Assembly (NCBI RefSeq): GCF_007655135.1
Contig: NC_045129.1
Coordinates: forward strand, 28,707,122 to 28,771,121
Direction of reading: 5' to 3'
DNA: 64,000 nucleotides
Source of the DNA: Punica granatum
Taxonomy: Eukaryota > Streptophyta > Magnoliopsida > Myrtales > Lythraceae
Within the stretch, counting starts at the first letter, position 1. Each line of letters begins with the position of its first letter. The notes beneath the pieces are model-generated. The model made no database searches and was not told the origin of the DNA. It was given only the letters and a program-made list of their open reading frames with translations. A program made the position numbers and the translations under genes. Shown here piece by piece: positions 45,695 to 57,326 of the stretch.

Positions 45695-46114
45695 TCAAGG
45701 GCTAGTCGGGGCTGGGGGTGGAGAGAAGAACGGAATAGAGGGAATGGTAGTCGGGATCGAGGGCATGCTTGGGAGTGGTGGCAACGTGACCTTCGGGATG
45801 TTAGTCGGCACTGAGGGGAAGCTCGGAAGAGGCGGCAGTGTCCCCGGCTTAGGCCGAGTCGGTTGAGTCGTGGGGAGCGTTGGCAGGGTTGGCTGAGGCA
45901 GTGTGTTGGGGATCGAAGGCATGGGCGGCACTGCCAGCTTCGGCATTGAGGGAAGCGGTGGTAGAGTGACCGTAGGAAGGTTGGGGATGCTGGGCAATAG
46001 GGGAGATGGTGGTGGAGTCGTGTCAAGCAACTTCCGAACTGCAGAGCCAGTGCTTATGCTCGAGAACAGTATAGCGATAGAGAAAGCAAGTGCAAAGCTC
46101 ATGCGAGAGGCCAT
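45695..46114 (-). CDS. Small secreted proline-rich cell-wall-type protein
   Basis: The 139-residue protein is encoded in one exon. The N-terminus MASRMSFALAFSIAILFSSI is a signal peptide, with probable cleavage after STGSA near residue 25. The mature part is about one third proline with repeats of the type VTLPPLPSMP (twice) and variants LPPLPSFP, PPMPSIP and PTLPTLP. Such proteins belong to the plant PELPK-like or hydroxyproline-rich extracellular group, and the role is probably structural in the wall. No PELPK unit is present, so the family label is tentative. The start is the first ATG after a TATA box 99-108 bp upstream. The stop is TGA at 45695-45697. Codon use and frame are clean, so it looks functional. 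Confidence 0.82.
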   Translation of the reverse strand: MASRMSFALAFSIAILFSSISTGSAVRKLLDTTPPPSPLLPSIPNLPTVTLPPLPSMPKLAVPPMPSIPNTLPQPTLPTLPTTQPTRPKPGTLPPLPSFPSVPTNIPKVTLPPLPSMPSIPTTIPSIPFFSPPPAPTSP

Positions 46115-46212
46115 CTCGGGGACGACAACTAAGATTAGATGAAATCACCTGGGCAAGATTAATTGTACTTTTGAGGTATGAGTTGGGATGATAAATGTGA
46201 TGGAATTATAAG

Positions 46213-46222
46213 GTTTATATAG
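46213..46222 (-). promoter_or_regulatory. TATA box of the proline-rich protein gene
   Basis: On the minus strand the sequence is CTATATAAAC, 99 bp upstream of the ATG at 46114. It is well placed for a transcription start near 46180-46190. Confidence 0.75.
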
Positions 46223-47000
46223 TCGAGATTTTGGGGCATGGCTTTGTCAGGTAGGTGGCTTAACCATTGGCATCGTTGGGAAATAATGTGCCTAAAACCT
46301 GTTCTCTTTGGTTGTATGGTTAGTTCATCTCCTTCATCAATATTTTTTTTTTAACTAACAAAAAGGTTATGGAAAAGAAGAAAAATAAAGATCTTGCCAG
46401 ATGTTATGAATATAGAGGCTTTCATACTTTGCCTGGTCAAATATGTCTCTCCATTTGTCTCTCCATTTCAGATATATTTCTCTTAATCCAACTTATATTC
46501 TCTTTTGCAAAAGAAGGGAAATCAACCACATTAAAATTACGTTTTGGGAAGATTTCCAACGACCTCATTTTTTTATTTGGCTTTGATATGATTTTAATCA
46601 TGAGATACTTTCGGTTGATTCAAATCTTTACACTGCATGTAAAGTTCACTTAATGAGATTTCAAGTTTACCGTTGCCTCATATTTTCCTGGTTTTTGTCA
46701 AGATATATTACTCTTCACAAAAAAAATTATTCAACAAAAATAATATGGCAATTTAAAGGGGGAAAAAAGTGCTTCGAAAGGGAAATTGGGGTTTGGGGCA
46801 AAAAAAAAAAAATAGGATTATATGATTGGGCACGTTTAGAAGTACAGTTGATCCAGGATAAGTGGGCTGGGCTAGGACACGGCCCAAAGCATGTGCACAT
46901 TTCTTTTTTTCGTGGCCGTGATGAGCATATGGTTAATTATTCACTAATTAATCACTTAACATATGGTTACTCATTCACTAATTATTACCATCAATCAATA
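46223..47000. other. Intergenic sequence, no gene seen
   Basis: Two open frames (46369-46653 and 46653-47090 plus) have no recognisable domain and biased AT-rich content. I do not call them genes. The region includes the likely promoter of the minus-strand proline-rich gene. Confidence 0.5.
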
Positions 47001-48129
47001 TCCATATATATAAGTAAATTTGACTCCTACTATAATAAACGATCCATCATCAATGTAAAAAACTTATTAAATAATTTTTTGAAAAGATAAAACTATTAAC
47101 CTCATTTTATTATAAGATTAAAATCATTATAATATAAAGTTATAATAAAATAAAAATTAAATATTTGAAATAATATGTCATAAAATTTTATATTTAAAAA
47201 ATATGTAATTAGTTTCTGTATATACATATATTTATGATAAATCTGGCTATTATACAAACAATTAAATAAATGTGAATTGAATTATTCAAAGTTATTGTAA
47301 TTTTATTAATTTATTATTGTATAATGAAATTAATTATTAAATTTTTTTTTGCTGTGTTAAGAAGGAATATACTTTCCAAAAATCAAAATAATTGTTATAA
47401 GAGATGTTATATAAATGTGCTAAAACAAATATTTACAATACAATATATATAAGCACCACAAAAAAATCATTTGATCATAAATATAGAATTTTAAAAAAGG
47501 TAGTGGGCATAAAAGAAAAAAATTATAACATGTCACTATGAATTTAATCTCATAAATAAAATTTAAAAAAATTGAAAATAACAATGAAAAAATACTATCT
47601 TAGAAAGTGGGCAAAACAAATTCCTATTATAGATGTTATATAAATGTGCTAAAACAAATATTTACAATGCAATATATAAAGGAACCACGAAAAAAATTCA
47701 GTTGATCATAAATATAGAATTTTAAAAACGATAGTGGACATAAAAGAAAAAAATTATAACATATCAATATGAACTTAATCTCACAAATAAAATAAAAATA
47801 AAAATTGAAAATAAAGATGAGAAAACGCTATATAGAAAGAGGGCAAAACAAATTTCTATTATAATTAGTAAAGTTAATTAATGTAAGAGACAAATCTATA
47901 TTAACAACTAACTTAAATATCATATACAACTTATTTGACCATATTATAATAATCAATTTACTCCAACTTTTAACAAAAAATTTTGAATAATAGTATTTGA
48001 AAATTAAAAATTATTATTGAAAATATTTTTGATGAGAAAATTGGTTCTCAAAATATAATAATTATAATAAGAACTTATATAGCTAAATATAAAAGAGAAC
48101 CCATGCAATGCATGGGAAAAGAAGACTAG
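47001..48129 (+). mobile_element. Non-autonomous Helitron H1, complete
   Basis: The element begins TCCATATATATAAGTAAATT and ends CTAG. It lies between A (47000) and T (48130), as Helitron insertion into AT predicts. The hairpin CCCATGCAATGCATGGG at 48100-48116 stands nine bases before the terminal CTAG. The 1129-bp element has no Rep or helicase coding, so it is non-autonomous. The left end is repeated at 48130 and 59626. It contains a tandem duplication at 47402-47870. Confidence 0.82.
47402..47870 (+). repeat. Tandem duplication of about 229 bp inside Helitron H1
   Basis: AGATGTTATATAAATGTGCT starts at 47402 and again at 47631. The following 200 bp (TTGATCATAAATATAGAATT, AAAGAAAAAAATTATAACAT, GGCAAAACAAATT) repeats in order. 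The related H3 region near 60044 has one unit. Confidence 0.8.
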
Positions 48130-49381
48130 TTTTTTATATAAGTAAAATTGACTCACACGAACATTTAATAGGATTATAGTAAATAGGGCTAAAATTGTCA
48201 ATTTGCTTCATCTCTTAATAATATTTCAATTTATATTATTTTAAAATTTGAAATGAAATACAAAAAGGAGTTTTTTGTTTCTATTACTATATTTAATTTT
48301 TTTTGTAAAGGTCCGAGATAGAATATAATTCGAAATCAATTCATATAATTGCAACATCATATTTTAATTATTGAATTCATATATCCATACTTTGTATATA
48401 TAGTAAAATACACTAATTAAATTATATAAGAGCAAGCTCCTTCAAACTTATATAATCTAGAAAAATTTTAACAATAAGTGATAATATATACAAAAATAGT
48501 TTTCTAGATGGAATCCAGTCCAATGCAGATTAATATATATATAATTCAACTAATTTTTTTTATACAAATGACAATGCATAATGTCATAAGTGTAACAACT
48601 TTAAATTTTCAAACAAATCTAATCTAGAAAATTATTAAGTAAGAACTGATAAATGTAGAAATCGCTTTTTAAATAGAATTCAATCCAATATATTTATATT
48701 AATATATATAATTCAACTAAATTTTTTTATATAAATGAAAATGGATAATTACATAAATATAAAAAATTTAAATTAATATTTTTCAAATATCAATAGAATA
48801 ATTAATTAATTAATTAACAGACTTTTAAACAAGTTTATTTTGCAAAAAATATGAATAAATTATATAACTTTGTGATGAACTAGTGCATTCCAATAAATAG
48901 AACACTAAAAGAAAAGACTAATTGATTATCTATGTAATAAAAAAAGATTATTGCAAGACACTAATTTAATGAAATTAAGATTATTTGAAAATTTTAAAAT
49001 TAATCATTACCTGCTAATTTCATGAACTTCTGATTCATTAAGAAAAAATAAACCTGACATTTTCAAAATTAAAAGCTCATAAAATAATATTTTTAGAGCA
49101 ATAACAAATCTGTAATTAATAAATGCAATTATTGAATATCCTTGATAAATATTTGTAATATATTAATGTTAAATAAATATATGATTCATATTGAATAGGA
49201 CAATTAATTGCAAAATTATTATTGAATTATTTATGCTTAATCTAATGTTATTGAAGATTATTGTTTTTAGTTTCAAATTAAACATTTATTTTTATTAATA
49301 AAGAAATATTGTTGTTAAAATGTGAGTAAGTCACATGGAAACGATAATAGGTAGATGATAATCAACCCATGCAACGCACGG
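48130..49381 (+). mobile_element. Helitron H2, main part
   Basis: Directly after H1, the sequence TTTATATAAGTAAAATTGACTC resembles the H1 left end, so the two are tandem. Near the other end, AACCCATGCAACGCACGG (about 49364-49381) is the 3' hairpin. The expected CTAGT is missing here but appears at 59622-59626 beyond the R1 insertion. Confidence 0.65.
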
Positions 49382-49804
49382 TATCAGTATCCCATTCTAA
49401 TCCACCGACGCTTGAGGACCACCAAGAAGGACCCCACTATATTCTTTATTTATCAAGGAAGTCATCTATGACTATCGCTCGATGCATTCACTGCTTTTGA
49501 AATCGGGACATTTCTTTAATTTAACTCCAATTTTGATTTTTCAGGGAAAAAAAGAAGAAAAAAGAAAAAGAAGAAGATCTACGGGACATTTTCATGTTTC
49601 ACATGCATCAATTTCGATTTTTCAAAATTCGGAACGATACTCGAGACAAAAAAATATTTTTCTACATAATGTTGATCCTCGAATTTTCCTTAACACGATT
49701 GTGGTCCTGGTATATATTTTTAGATATATGATTGTTAAAAATGAAAATTCCAAAATAATCGAGCAATTACAATCGACTTATTTCACAGGGCTCCATATCG
49801 ATTC

Positions 49805-50500
49805 TGCTGGGTATCCCTCCAATTTGGAGGAAGTTGGGCTCAAATTGTATTGGGCTTTTATCGGGCTTTAATAGGCCCAAGAACCCATTTTTGTTAGGGT
49901 TAATATTTCAGCAAACTAGCTGAGGAATAAATAGCAGCAGAACAGCTGCAGATCAGTGGACGTGCGGCAGCAGCAGACAGAAGCAGCAGATCAGCAGAAG
50001 CAGCAACAAAAGAACAGAACAAAATCGGATAAATAGGGGCAGCGCGCAGCTGGAGATCAAACCTCGATCGGGACATCAAACGAACTCCGATTGGGACGAA
50101 ATTTTGACAGCAGCTTCACAACACGTGGGGCTAACTTCTGAACGGTCAGAATTTCTATTCGAGCTCTGTAGGTGCTGTTTCAGCTGATTTTGTGAACCAC
50201 CCGGTGTGGGTGACGAATTTAGTATTTGGGTGATCCAAGAGAGTGTTTCTCTTGAGTTTGGTGATCCAAGGGTTTACCCTTGATGAAAGACATTGTATAA
50301 CCTTCATTCATAGTGGATCGTTGATTCGGAGTTGGTCCCGTGGTTTTTCCCCACATCGGGGTTTTCCACGTAAAATTATTGGTGTTCTTTTACTTTACTG
50401 CTTGTTGGTTGATTTGATTAGTTCCTATCTCGATTACACTAGAAGGGGAGGAAGATTAATCGCTGCGTTATTGTTTGGTTGAGTACATCCCTTCCCAACA
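49805..50500 (+). repeat. 5' LTR of the copia element
   Basis: This is a 696-bp repeat of 54538-55233. The first bases are TGCTGGG here and TGTTGGG in the 3' copy. It ends CTTCCCAACA. Several CAGCAGAA-type short repeats lie near 49925-50010. Confidence 0.95.
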
Positions 50501-50502
50501 AG

Positions 50503-50514
50503 TGGTATCAGAGC
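50503..50514 (+). other. Primer binding site of the copia element
   Basis: TGGTATCAGAGC lies two bases after the LTR end and is complementary to initiator tRNA-Met. Confidence 0.93.
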
Positions 50515-50553
50515 CTCGGGTTAGAGAAGTTTGAGTTTTTCGGTGTTTTCGAG

Positions 50554-53500
50554 ATGGAGGAATCTACAGGATCTATGTTCAAGTTGAATGCAACCAACTA
50601 CTCTATATGGAAGTCTCGGATGGAGGATCTTCTATTTTGCAGGGATTTGTACGATCCCATTGAAGGGGATTCCGCGAAACCCAAAGATAAGGATGACAAG
50701 GCTTGGGAACGCACAAATCGGAAGACTATTGGTTTGATTCGGCAGTGGATAGACAATAGTATTTATCATCATGTTGCTCAGGAGACAAATGCAAAAGTTT
50801 TGTGGGATAAATTGAAAAATCTCTATGCGAGGAAGACACCGCAAAATAAGGCATTCCTCGTGAAGAAGCTGGTTCATCTTCGTTTTCAGGATGGAGGTGA
50901 TATGGCTGCGCACATGAGTAATTTCCATGATATTATTAACCAGTTGACGAACCTGGAGATAATATTACCCGATGAGTTACAGGCTTGTCTACTTTTAGGG
51001 ACTCTACCGGATAATTGGGACACACTCGTGGTTGCATTAAGCAATTCTGCGCCAAACGGGAAGCTATCGTTGGCCACAGTGACAGATAGTTTATTTAATG
51101 AGGAGACTAGAAGGAAAGGCTCGGGGATTTCCATTCAGTCTGAAGCTTTGGTTACTGAACAACGGGGGAGAAGTCAAAGCAGAAATTTCTCTTCCAAGCA
51201 TAGTAACTCACATGGCAAATCGAGGGGTAGATCAAAGTCGAAGACGAGGAAAGTGGTCACTTGCTATCACTGTGGAAAGGAGGGACACTACAAAAGGGAG
51301 TGTAGAGCTCTGAAGAAAAATCAGAATGGCAACGGTGAGAGCAAGAAGGAAGAAGGTACTACAGCAGTGGCATCTGATGGAGAGACCTACATCATTTGTG
51401 ATGAAGCCTATGTGAATTTCACATGTCAGGACTCTACCTGGGTTGCAGATACAGGTGCCTCGTTTCATGTCACTCCTCATCGGGATTTCTTCTCATCTTA
51501 CACTACCGGGGACTATGGTTATGTGAGAATGGGAAATGGACAGTCATGCAAGATTGTCGGTACTGGTGATGTCTGTCTAGGGACCGAGCTTGGCTGCAAG
51601 TTGCTTCTGAAGAAGGTGAGGCATGTTCCAGAAATTCGCCTTAACCTAATCTCGACGGGTCAGCTTGATGATGAAGGCTACAGTAACGAATTTAGTAATG
51701 GGAGATGGAAGCTCTCCAAGGGTTCGTTGATTGTGGCACGGGGTCAGAAGACCGACACTCTCTACAGGCTGCATGCCAAACACAATTCCGGTCAGGTTAA
51801 TGTTGCTGAGGATTATCCTATCGAGCTATGGTATAGGAGACTTGGGCATATCAGCGAGAAAGGTATTCAAATTCTTGCTAGAAAGCAGTCTTTGCCCGTT
51901 AAAGGTATGCACTTGAGCACTTGTGATCACTGTTTAGCTGGTAAGCAGAGGAGAGTTTCTTTTGTTAGAAGTCGTCCCTCTAGATGCGATCATATACTTG
52001 ACCTTGTGCATACTGATGTTTGTTTCATGTCGGATAGATCTCTTGGTGGTGCTCTCTATTTTGTGACCTTTATAGATGATCACACCAGGAAGGTTTGGGC
52101 TTACCTTATGAAAACTAAAGATCAGGTGACTGAGATTTTCAAGAACTTCCATGTAGCAGTGGAAAGAGAAACGGGCATGAAACTGAAATGTGTCAGAGCT
52201 GATAATGGTGGTAAGTATAGGGGTCCTTTCGAGAACTATTGCAAGACTCACGGTATCAAACTTGAGAAGACGGTATTGAAGACACCACAGCAGAACGGGC
52301 TTGCAGAGAGAATGAACCGCACAATTGTTGAGAGAGTTCGTTGTATGCTTTCTCAGGCGAAACTGTCTAAGCCTTTCTGGGGCGAGGCAATGAGGTCAGC
52401 GGTTGATCTTATTAATCTTACACCGTCAGTTGCACTTGATGGAGATGTACCCCAGCAGGTGTGGACCGGCAAGAAAGTATCATACAAGCATCTCAGAGTT
52501 TTCGGGTGCAGGACATCTGTTCACATTCCTCGAGATGAAAGATCAAAACTTGATGCCAAGGCAAAACAGTGCATCTTCTTGGGTTATGCACATGAAGAGT
52601 TCGGGTACAGGCTTTGGGACCCTGATAGCAAGAAGATCATCAGGAGCAGGGATGTTGTCTTCTTTGAGGACCAGACAATCGATGATTTGCAAAAGTTAGA
52701 GAAGGCCAAAGTAGGCAATCCTCACGAGATCTCTATTCCTGTACCGGTTGATGTAGAGCATCCAGTGGAAGAGGTACCTGGTGAGTATGAAGAAACCACG
52801 ACTGGGGGTGAGATTCCTCAGGTAGATGATGATGTGACTACGGATGATACAGGCTCGCGGTTACAGTTAGAGCCTGCAGATCTACCTAGACAATCTGATA
52901 GAATAAGACGACCATCTACAAGATATCCGCCTCATGAGTATGTGCTACTGACTGACGGGGGAGAACCTGAGTGCTATGATGAAGCTGTGGCACATGAGCA
53001 CAAGGTGCACTGGTTGAAGGCGATGAATGAGGAGATGAACTCCTTGTCTGAAAATCACACGTATGACCTAGTGAAGCTACCGCAAGGTAAGAGAGCATTG
53101 AAGAACAAATGGGTCTACAGGTTGAAGACAGAGAACTCGCGACCTCGATACAAAGCTCGGCTGGTAGTGAAAGGTTTCAACCAGAAGAAAGGAGTTGACT
53201 TCGAGGAGATCTTCTCGCCCGTTGTCAAGATGTCATCGATCCGAGTTGTTCTCGCACTGGCAGCTAGTCTGAACTTGGAGATCGAGCAGCTCGATGTAAA
53301 AACAGCTTTCCTGCATGGTGACTTGGAGGAAGAAATATATATGGAGCAGCCTGAAGGATTCCGAGTTAAAGGTAAGGAGCATTTGGTGTGCAGGCTGAGA
53401 AAGAGCTTGTATGGGCTTAAGCAAGCACCTCGGCAGTGGTACAAAAAGTTTGACTCTTTCATGTTGAGCCATGGCTACACACGGACAACTTCAGATCATT

Positions 53501-53877
53501 GTGTGTTCGTGAAACAATTCTCGGATGGTGATTTTATCATTTTACTGTTATATGTTGATGATATGTTGCTTGTCGGTCATGATATGAGCAAGATTGCAGA
53601 GTTGAAGAAAGAGCTCAGCAAGTCCTTTGCCATGAAGGATTTGGGACCGGCAAAGCAGATCCTTGGGATGCATATTTCTCGTGACAGATCAAGTGGAAAA
53701 CTTTGGCTTTCTCAAGAGAAGTACATCGAGAAGATTTTGGATCGGTTCAACATGGGTAATGCTAAACCAGTTTCATCACCACTTGCTTCTCATTTCAAAC
53801 TTAGCTCGAAGCAATGTCCTACAAGTGAGAAGAAGAAAGAAGAGATGAAGAAAGTTCCTTACTCATCAGCTGTATGA
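50554..53877 (+). pseudogene. Copia polyprotein, upstream part to the nonsense codon
   Basis: The start is MEESTGSMFKLNATNYSIW at 50554; an in-frame upstream ATG at 50479 lies inside the LTR and is not used. Gag (UBN2-like) is followed by the zinc knuckle CYHCGKEGHYKREC (237-250), a protease with WVADTGAS (D299) and an integrase with the DDE set D488, D550 and E585. By hand count the last spacing is 34, one short of usual. RT has DVKTAFLHGDLEEEIYMEQP and the catalytic YVDD at 1000-1003. Codon 1108 is TGA (53875-53877), where relatives continue into the end of RT. One point mutation therefore separates this from an open frame. Confidence 0.92.
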
Positions 53878-54522
53878 AGTTTGATGTATGCCATGGTCTG
53901 TACAAGACCAGATATCGCTCATTCTGTTGATGTGGTTAGTCGTTTTCTCTCCAATCCGGGGAAAGAGCATTGGAATGCAGTTAAGTGGATTCTGAGGTAT
54001 CTCAGAGGAACATCCAAGGTGTGTTTACACTTTGGCACTGGTAAACCGGAGTTAGTGGGCTATACGGATGCGGATATGGCAGGAGATATTGATTCCCGGA
54101 AATCCACTTCGGGATACTTGATGACTTTTGCAGGGGGAGCTATCTCATGGCAGTCAAGGCTTCAAAAGTGCATCGCTTTGTCTACAACGAAAGCCGAATA
54201 CATTGCGGTGACCGAAGGTTGCAAGGAGATGTTGTGGTTGCAAAAGTTTTTGCAGGAGTTGAGCTTGAAGCAAGAAAGGTATGTTCTACACTGTGATAGT
54301 CAAAGCGCAATTCATCTTTGCAAGAATCCCACTTTCCATTCGAGGTCGAAGCATATCGATATCAAGCTTCATTGGATTAGAGATGTGTTGGAGTCCAAGC
54401 TGGTGAAGCTAGACAAAGTGCACACCGATGAGAATGGAGCTGATATGATGACAAAACCTCTCGCTAGGGAGAAACTTCATGTTTGCCGAAGTATAGCCGG
54501 TATGCTTGAAGCCTCCAAATAG
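53878..54522 (+). pseudogene. Copia polyprotein, end of RT and RNaseH after the nonsense codon
   Basis: This is the same frame as the upstream part, ending TAG at 54520-54522. It contains the end of RT (YAMVCTRPDIAHSVDVVSRF) and the RNaseH domain (YTDADMAGDIDSRKSTSGYL, ISWQSRLQKCIALSTTKAEY, HIDIKLHWIRD). The conserved RNaseH aspartate is D1172 in the full-frame numbering. An ATG at 53884 is only a methionine codon in the old frame, not a real start. Confidence 0.92.
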
Positions 54523-54523
54523 T

Positions 54524-54537
54524 CGGGAGGGGGAGTT
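54524..54537 (+). other. Polypurine tract of the copia element
   Basis: CGGGAGGGGGAGTT abuts the 3' LTR start TGTTGGG two bases after the stop codon. Confidence 0.8.
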
Positions 54538-55233
54538 TGTTGGGTATCCCTCCAATTTGGAGGAAGTTGGGCTCAAATTGTATTGGGCTTTTATCGGGTT
54601 TTAATAGGCCCAAGAACCCATTTTTGTTAGGGTTAATATTTCAGCAAACTAGCTGAGGAATAAATAGCAGCAGAACAGCTGCAGATCAGTGGACGTGCGG
54701 CAGCAGCAGACAGAAGCAGCAGATCAGCAGAAGCAGCAACAAAAGAACAGAACAAAATCGGATAAACAGGGGCAGCGCGCAGCTGGAGATCAAACCTCGA
54801 TCGGGACATCAAACGAACTCCGATTGGGATGAAATTTTGACAGCAGCTTCACAACACGTGGGGCTAACTTCTGAACGGTCAGAATTTCTATTCGAGCTCT
54901 GTAGGTGCTGTTTCAGCTGATTTTGTGAACCACCCGGTGTGGGTGACGAATTTAGTATTTGGGTGATCCAAGAGAGTGTTTCTCTTGAGTTTGGTGATCC
55001 AAGGGTTTACCCTTGATGAAAGACATTGTATAACCTTCATTCATAGTGGATCGTTGATTCGGAGTTGGTCCCGTAGTTTTTCCCCACATCGTGGTTTTCC
55101 ACCTAAAATTATTGGTGTTCTTTTACTTTACTGCTTGTTGGTTGATTTGATTAGTTCCTATCTCGATTACACTAGAAGGGGAGGAAGATTAATCGCTGCG
55201 TTATTGTTTGGTTGAGTACATCCCTTCCCAACA
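54538..55233 (+). repeat. 3' LTR of the copia element
   Basis: This 696-bp copy of 49805-50500 ends CCCAACA and is followed by GATTC (55234-55238). Confidence 0.95.
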
Positions 55234-55429
55234 GATTCTTATCAAGATTCGGTCTCCGTTAATGCAAATTGGATTTTTGAAAGAGCCGATTATTTTTCAG
55301 ATTTTCAATTTCGAAATATCCATTTCGAAAATTTCGATGAACGCCAAGTAATCAAATTTTGCAAATAAAATGCCGTACGAATAAATGAATTGAAAAAAAA
55401 ACAAAACAATAAAAAACAAAAATAGGTGG

Positions 55430-56990
55430 CAGGATTGTCGAGCTCAACTCTCCAAGTGGGCCAACGCCCCTATGCCCCCTCTCGCTGTTCTTTCCTTCCC
55501 CTCTCTCTGTCTTTCTTCTTCTTTTTCTCTCTTCTTCTTATTCTTTTTTCCTTCTTATTCCCGACCCTGCAAACCTCATCCCGTGCCCATCCCTTGCCTC
55601 TGCTCCATCTCATCCACATGCAGACCAAAACATCATCTCCTTCCTTTTCTTCTGCTGCTCCTTTTCCTTCTTCAAGGCAACTAGCTCACACACACACACA
55701 CGCTCTCTCTCAGTCTCGGCAGAACGACAGCGACAATTTCCTCTCTCATCCTCACCCTTCCTCTCTCTCTCTCTCTATCTCAGGCTCCCGAAAAAGCAGC
55801 AGCAGTTTCCTCTCTTCCCACGCTCAGCCTTCTCTGATTTTCCTCACCATCACAGACCTGCCTTTCCTTCCTTTTTCCATCATCGTCATCTCCTTCATTT
55901 TCATCACAACCTCCCTCTTCATTCCCTACCACAGAGAGTAGAAAAAAAACAAACCATCCTCTTGCCGATCTCTCCCTCTCTCTCTCTCTCGGCTCCACGA
56001 CAGAAATTTACACGCACACACACAAAGCCCTTCCATCACAGCCATCCTCCTCCTTTTTCATCTTCTGCCACCATCACCAGCACCTTCACTGCCTTCCTCA
56101 TTTTCCCGCCAGCTATCATCACCATCATCTCGTCTCTTCTGCTGCCTCTTCCTTTGCCTTGCTGCTTTATTTGCTGCTCTATTTGCTGCTCAGTTGCTGC
56201 TCTGTTTGCTGCTTTGTTGCCGCTTCCCCATTACTGAGCTTCTGCTGCTTCGTTGCAAGTCCCTTCGAGCTCCCCGAGCTTAGTGCTGCTGTGCTGGTTC
56301 GTTGCTTCCTGCTGCCACCCGCAGCTCACTGAGCTGCTGCTCGCTCCCAGCCCCCACCGAGCTGAGCAGCTGCTAGGCTGCTGCCCTTACTCCTCAAGAC
56401 ACAGAGCTGTTGCCGTTCCCTTCTCGAGCCGTCGCCGAGTTGTTGTCCCTCTTCTTTTCCTCTCCTTTGCAGGTTATTATCGCTACTGTGCTGCTGGCCC
56501 TCACTCGTTTCCTGTTTTGCAGGTTGTTGTAGCTCTTTTCCAGCTCCTGGAGTCATCGCTGGCACTACCCGCTGCTATGCTGCCCTCCTACTCTCCTTCC
56601 TACTGCTGTTGCTGCCTCTCTCGAGACCCTAGGCTGCTGCCACTGCTCCTCTGCCGCTTCTGGTTTGCAGCTATCCCGTTCCGAGGCTACTGAGTTGCTG
56701 TCCTTCGGCCTCGAGCTCCTCGAGCTACTCTGCTAGCCGCTGCTATCGTGCCGTCCTTCCTCGACCTCTCGAGGTTACCATGCCACTGCCTGCTCCTTCC
56801 TCGAACTCCTAAGCTGTTGTCATGCCTTTGCTGCCACTGCAGTGCCCTTTGGGCAGCCCACAACAAGCTCATTTCAAGTAGTTTTCGAAGCCGCACGGAG
56901 CTCCTCTCGACACTAGCTCGAGAGATGTTCAATCCTGAACCTAGTGGCATGTTTAGGGCTCTAACTTTCGCTTGATCTGTCGATTGCGTG
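55430..56990 (+). other. Pyrimidine-rich, CTG-rich stretch inside R1 copy C
   Basis: This region is dense in CTCTCT, TTCCTT and GCTGCT units. The open frames here (55426-55941 and 56253-56693) are low complexity (serine, leucine and proline runs) and carry no domain, so I do not call genes. It may be a 5' leader-like region of the R1 element. Confidence 0.6.
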
Positions 56991-57326
56991 GATGACATCA
57001 TTATATGAATGTTTTAACAGAAAATAGCACAAATCGGTTTAGTGATTAAACTTGGGTTCTTAAAATCTGGATGTGCAATATAAACTGACTCCGCCATGAA
57101 TTGGACTTTAAATGAATCGGGATTAAAATGAATTGATTGAAATGAGAACAAACTGACACGAATTAGATTCGACTCTAAGGATTAAAATCCCCTAAAAGAA
57201 TTCAAATCGGCCTAATTAATCATTTAAGCATAAAATTGGTAAATAAAATGATGATGTGATATTGTATGCTCATGTTCGAGCGTTTTGGATTGCTTAATGC
57301 ATTTTTAATTAAAACCTCACACAAAT

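Larger units (their letters stand above)
49805..55233 (+). mobile_element. Ty1/copia LTR retrotransposon, Tork/Tnt1-like, nearly intact
   Basis: This complete element of 5429 bp has 696-bp LTRs, a tRNA-Met primer binding site, one polyprotein frame with one internal stop, a purine tract and the 5-bp duplication GATTC (49800-49804 and 55234-55238). The order protease, integrase, RT, RNaseH is Ty1/copia. The segment EEFGYRLWDPDSKKIIRSRD after integrase resembles Tnt1/Tork elements. By eye 7 of 696 LTR positions differ (about 1 percent), so insertion is recent. It lies inside R1 copy C. Confidence 0.95.

Noticed and set aside
46369..47090. Two adjacent open frames of 94 and 145 codons
   Set aside because: Composition is AT-rich and low complexity, no motif is visible, and the second frame overlaps the left end of Helitron H1.
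55426..56693. Open frames of 171 and 146 codons in the pyrimidine-rich stretch
   Set aside because: They consist of serine, leucine, proline and cysteine runs expected from CT/CTG-rich DNA, with overlapping frames on both strands. They are better explained as repeat sequence.
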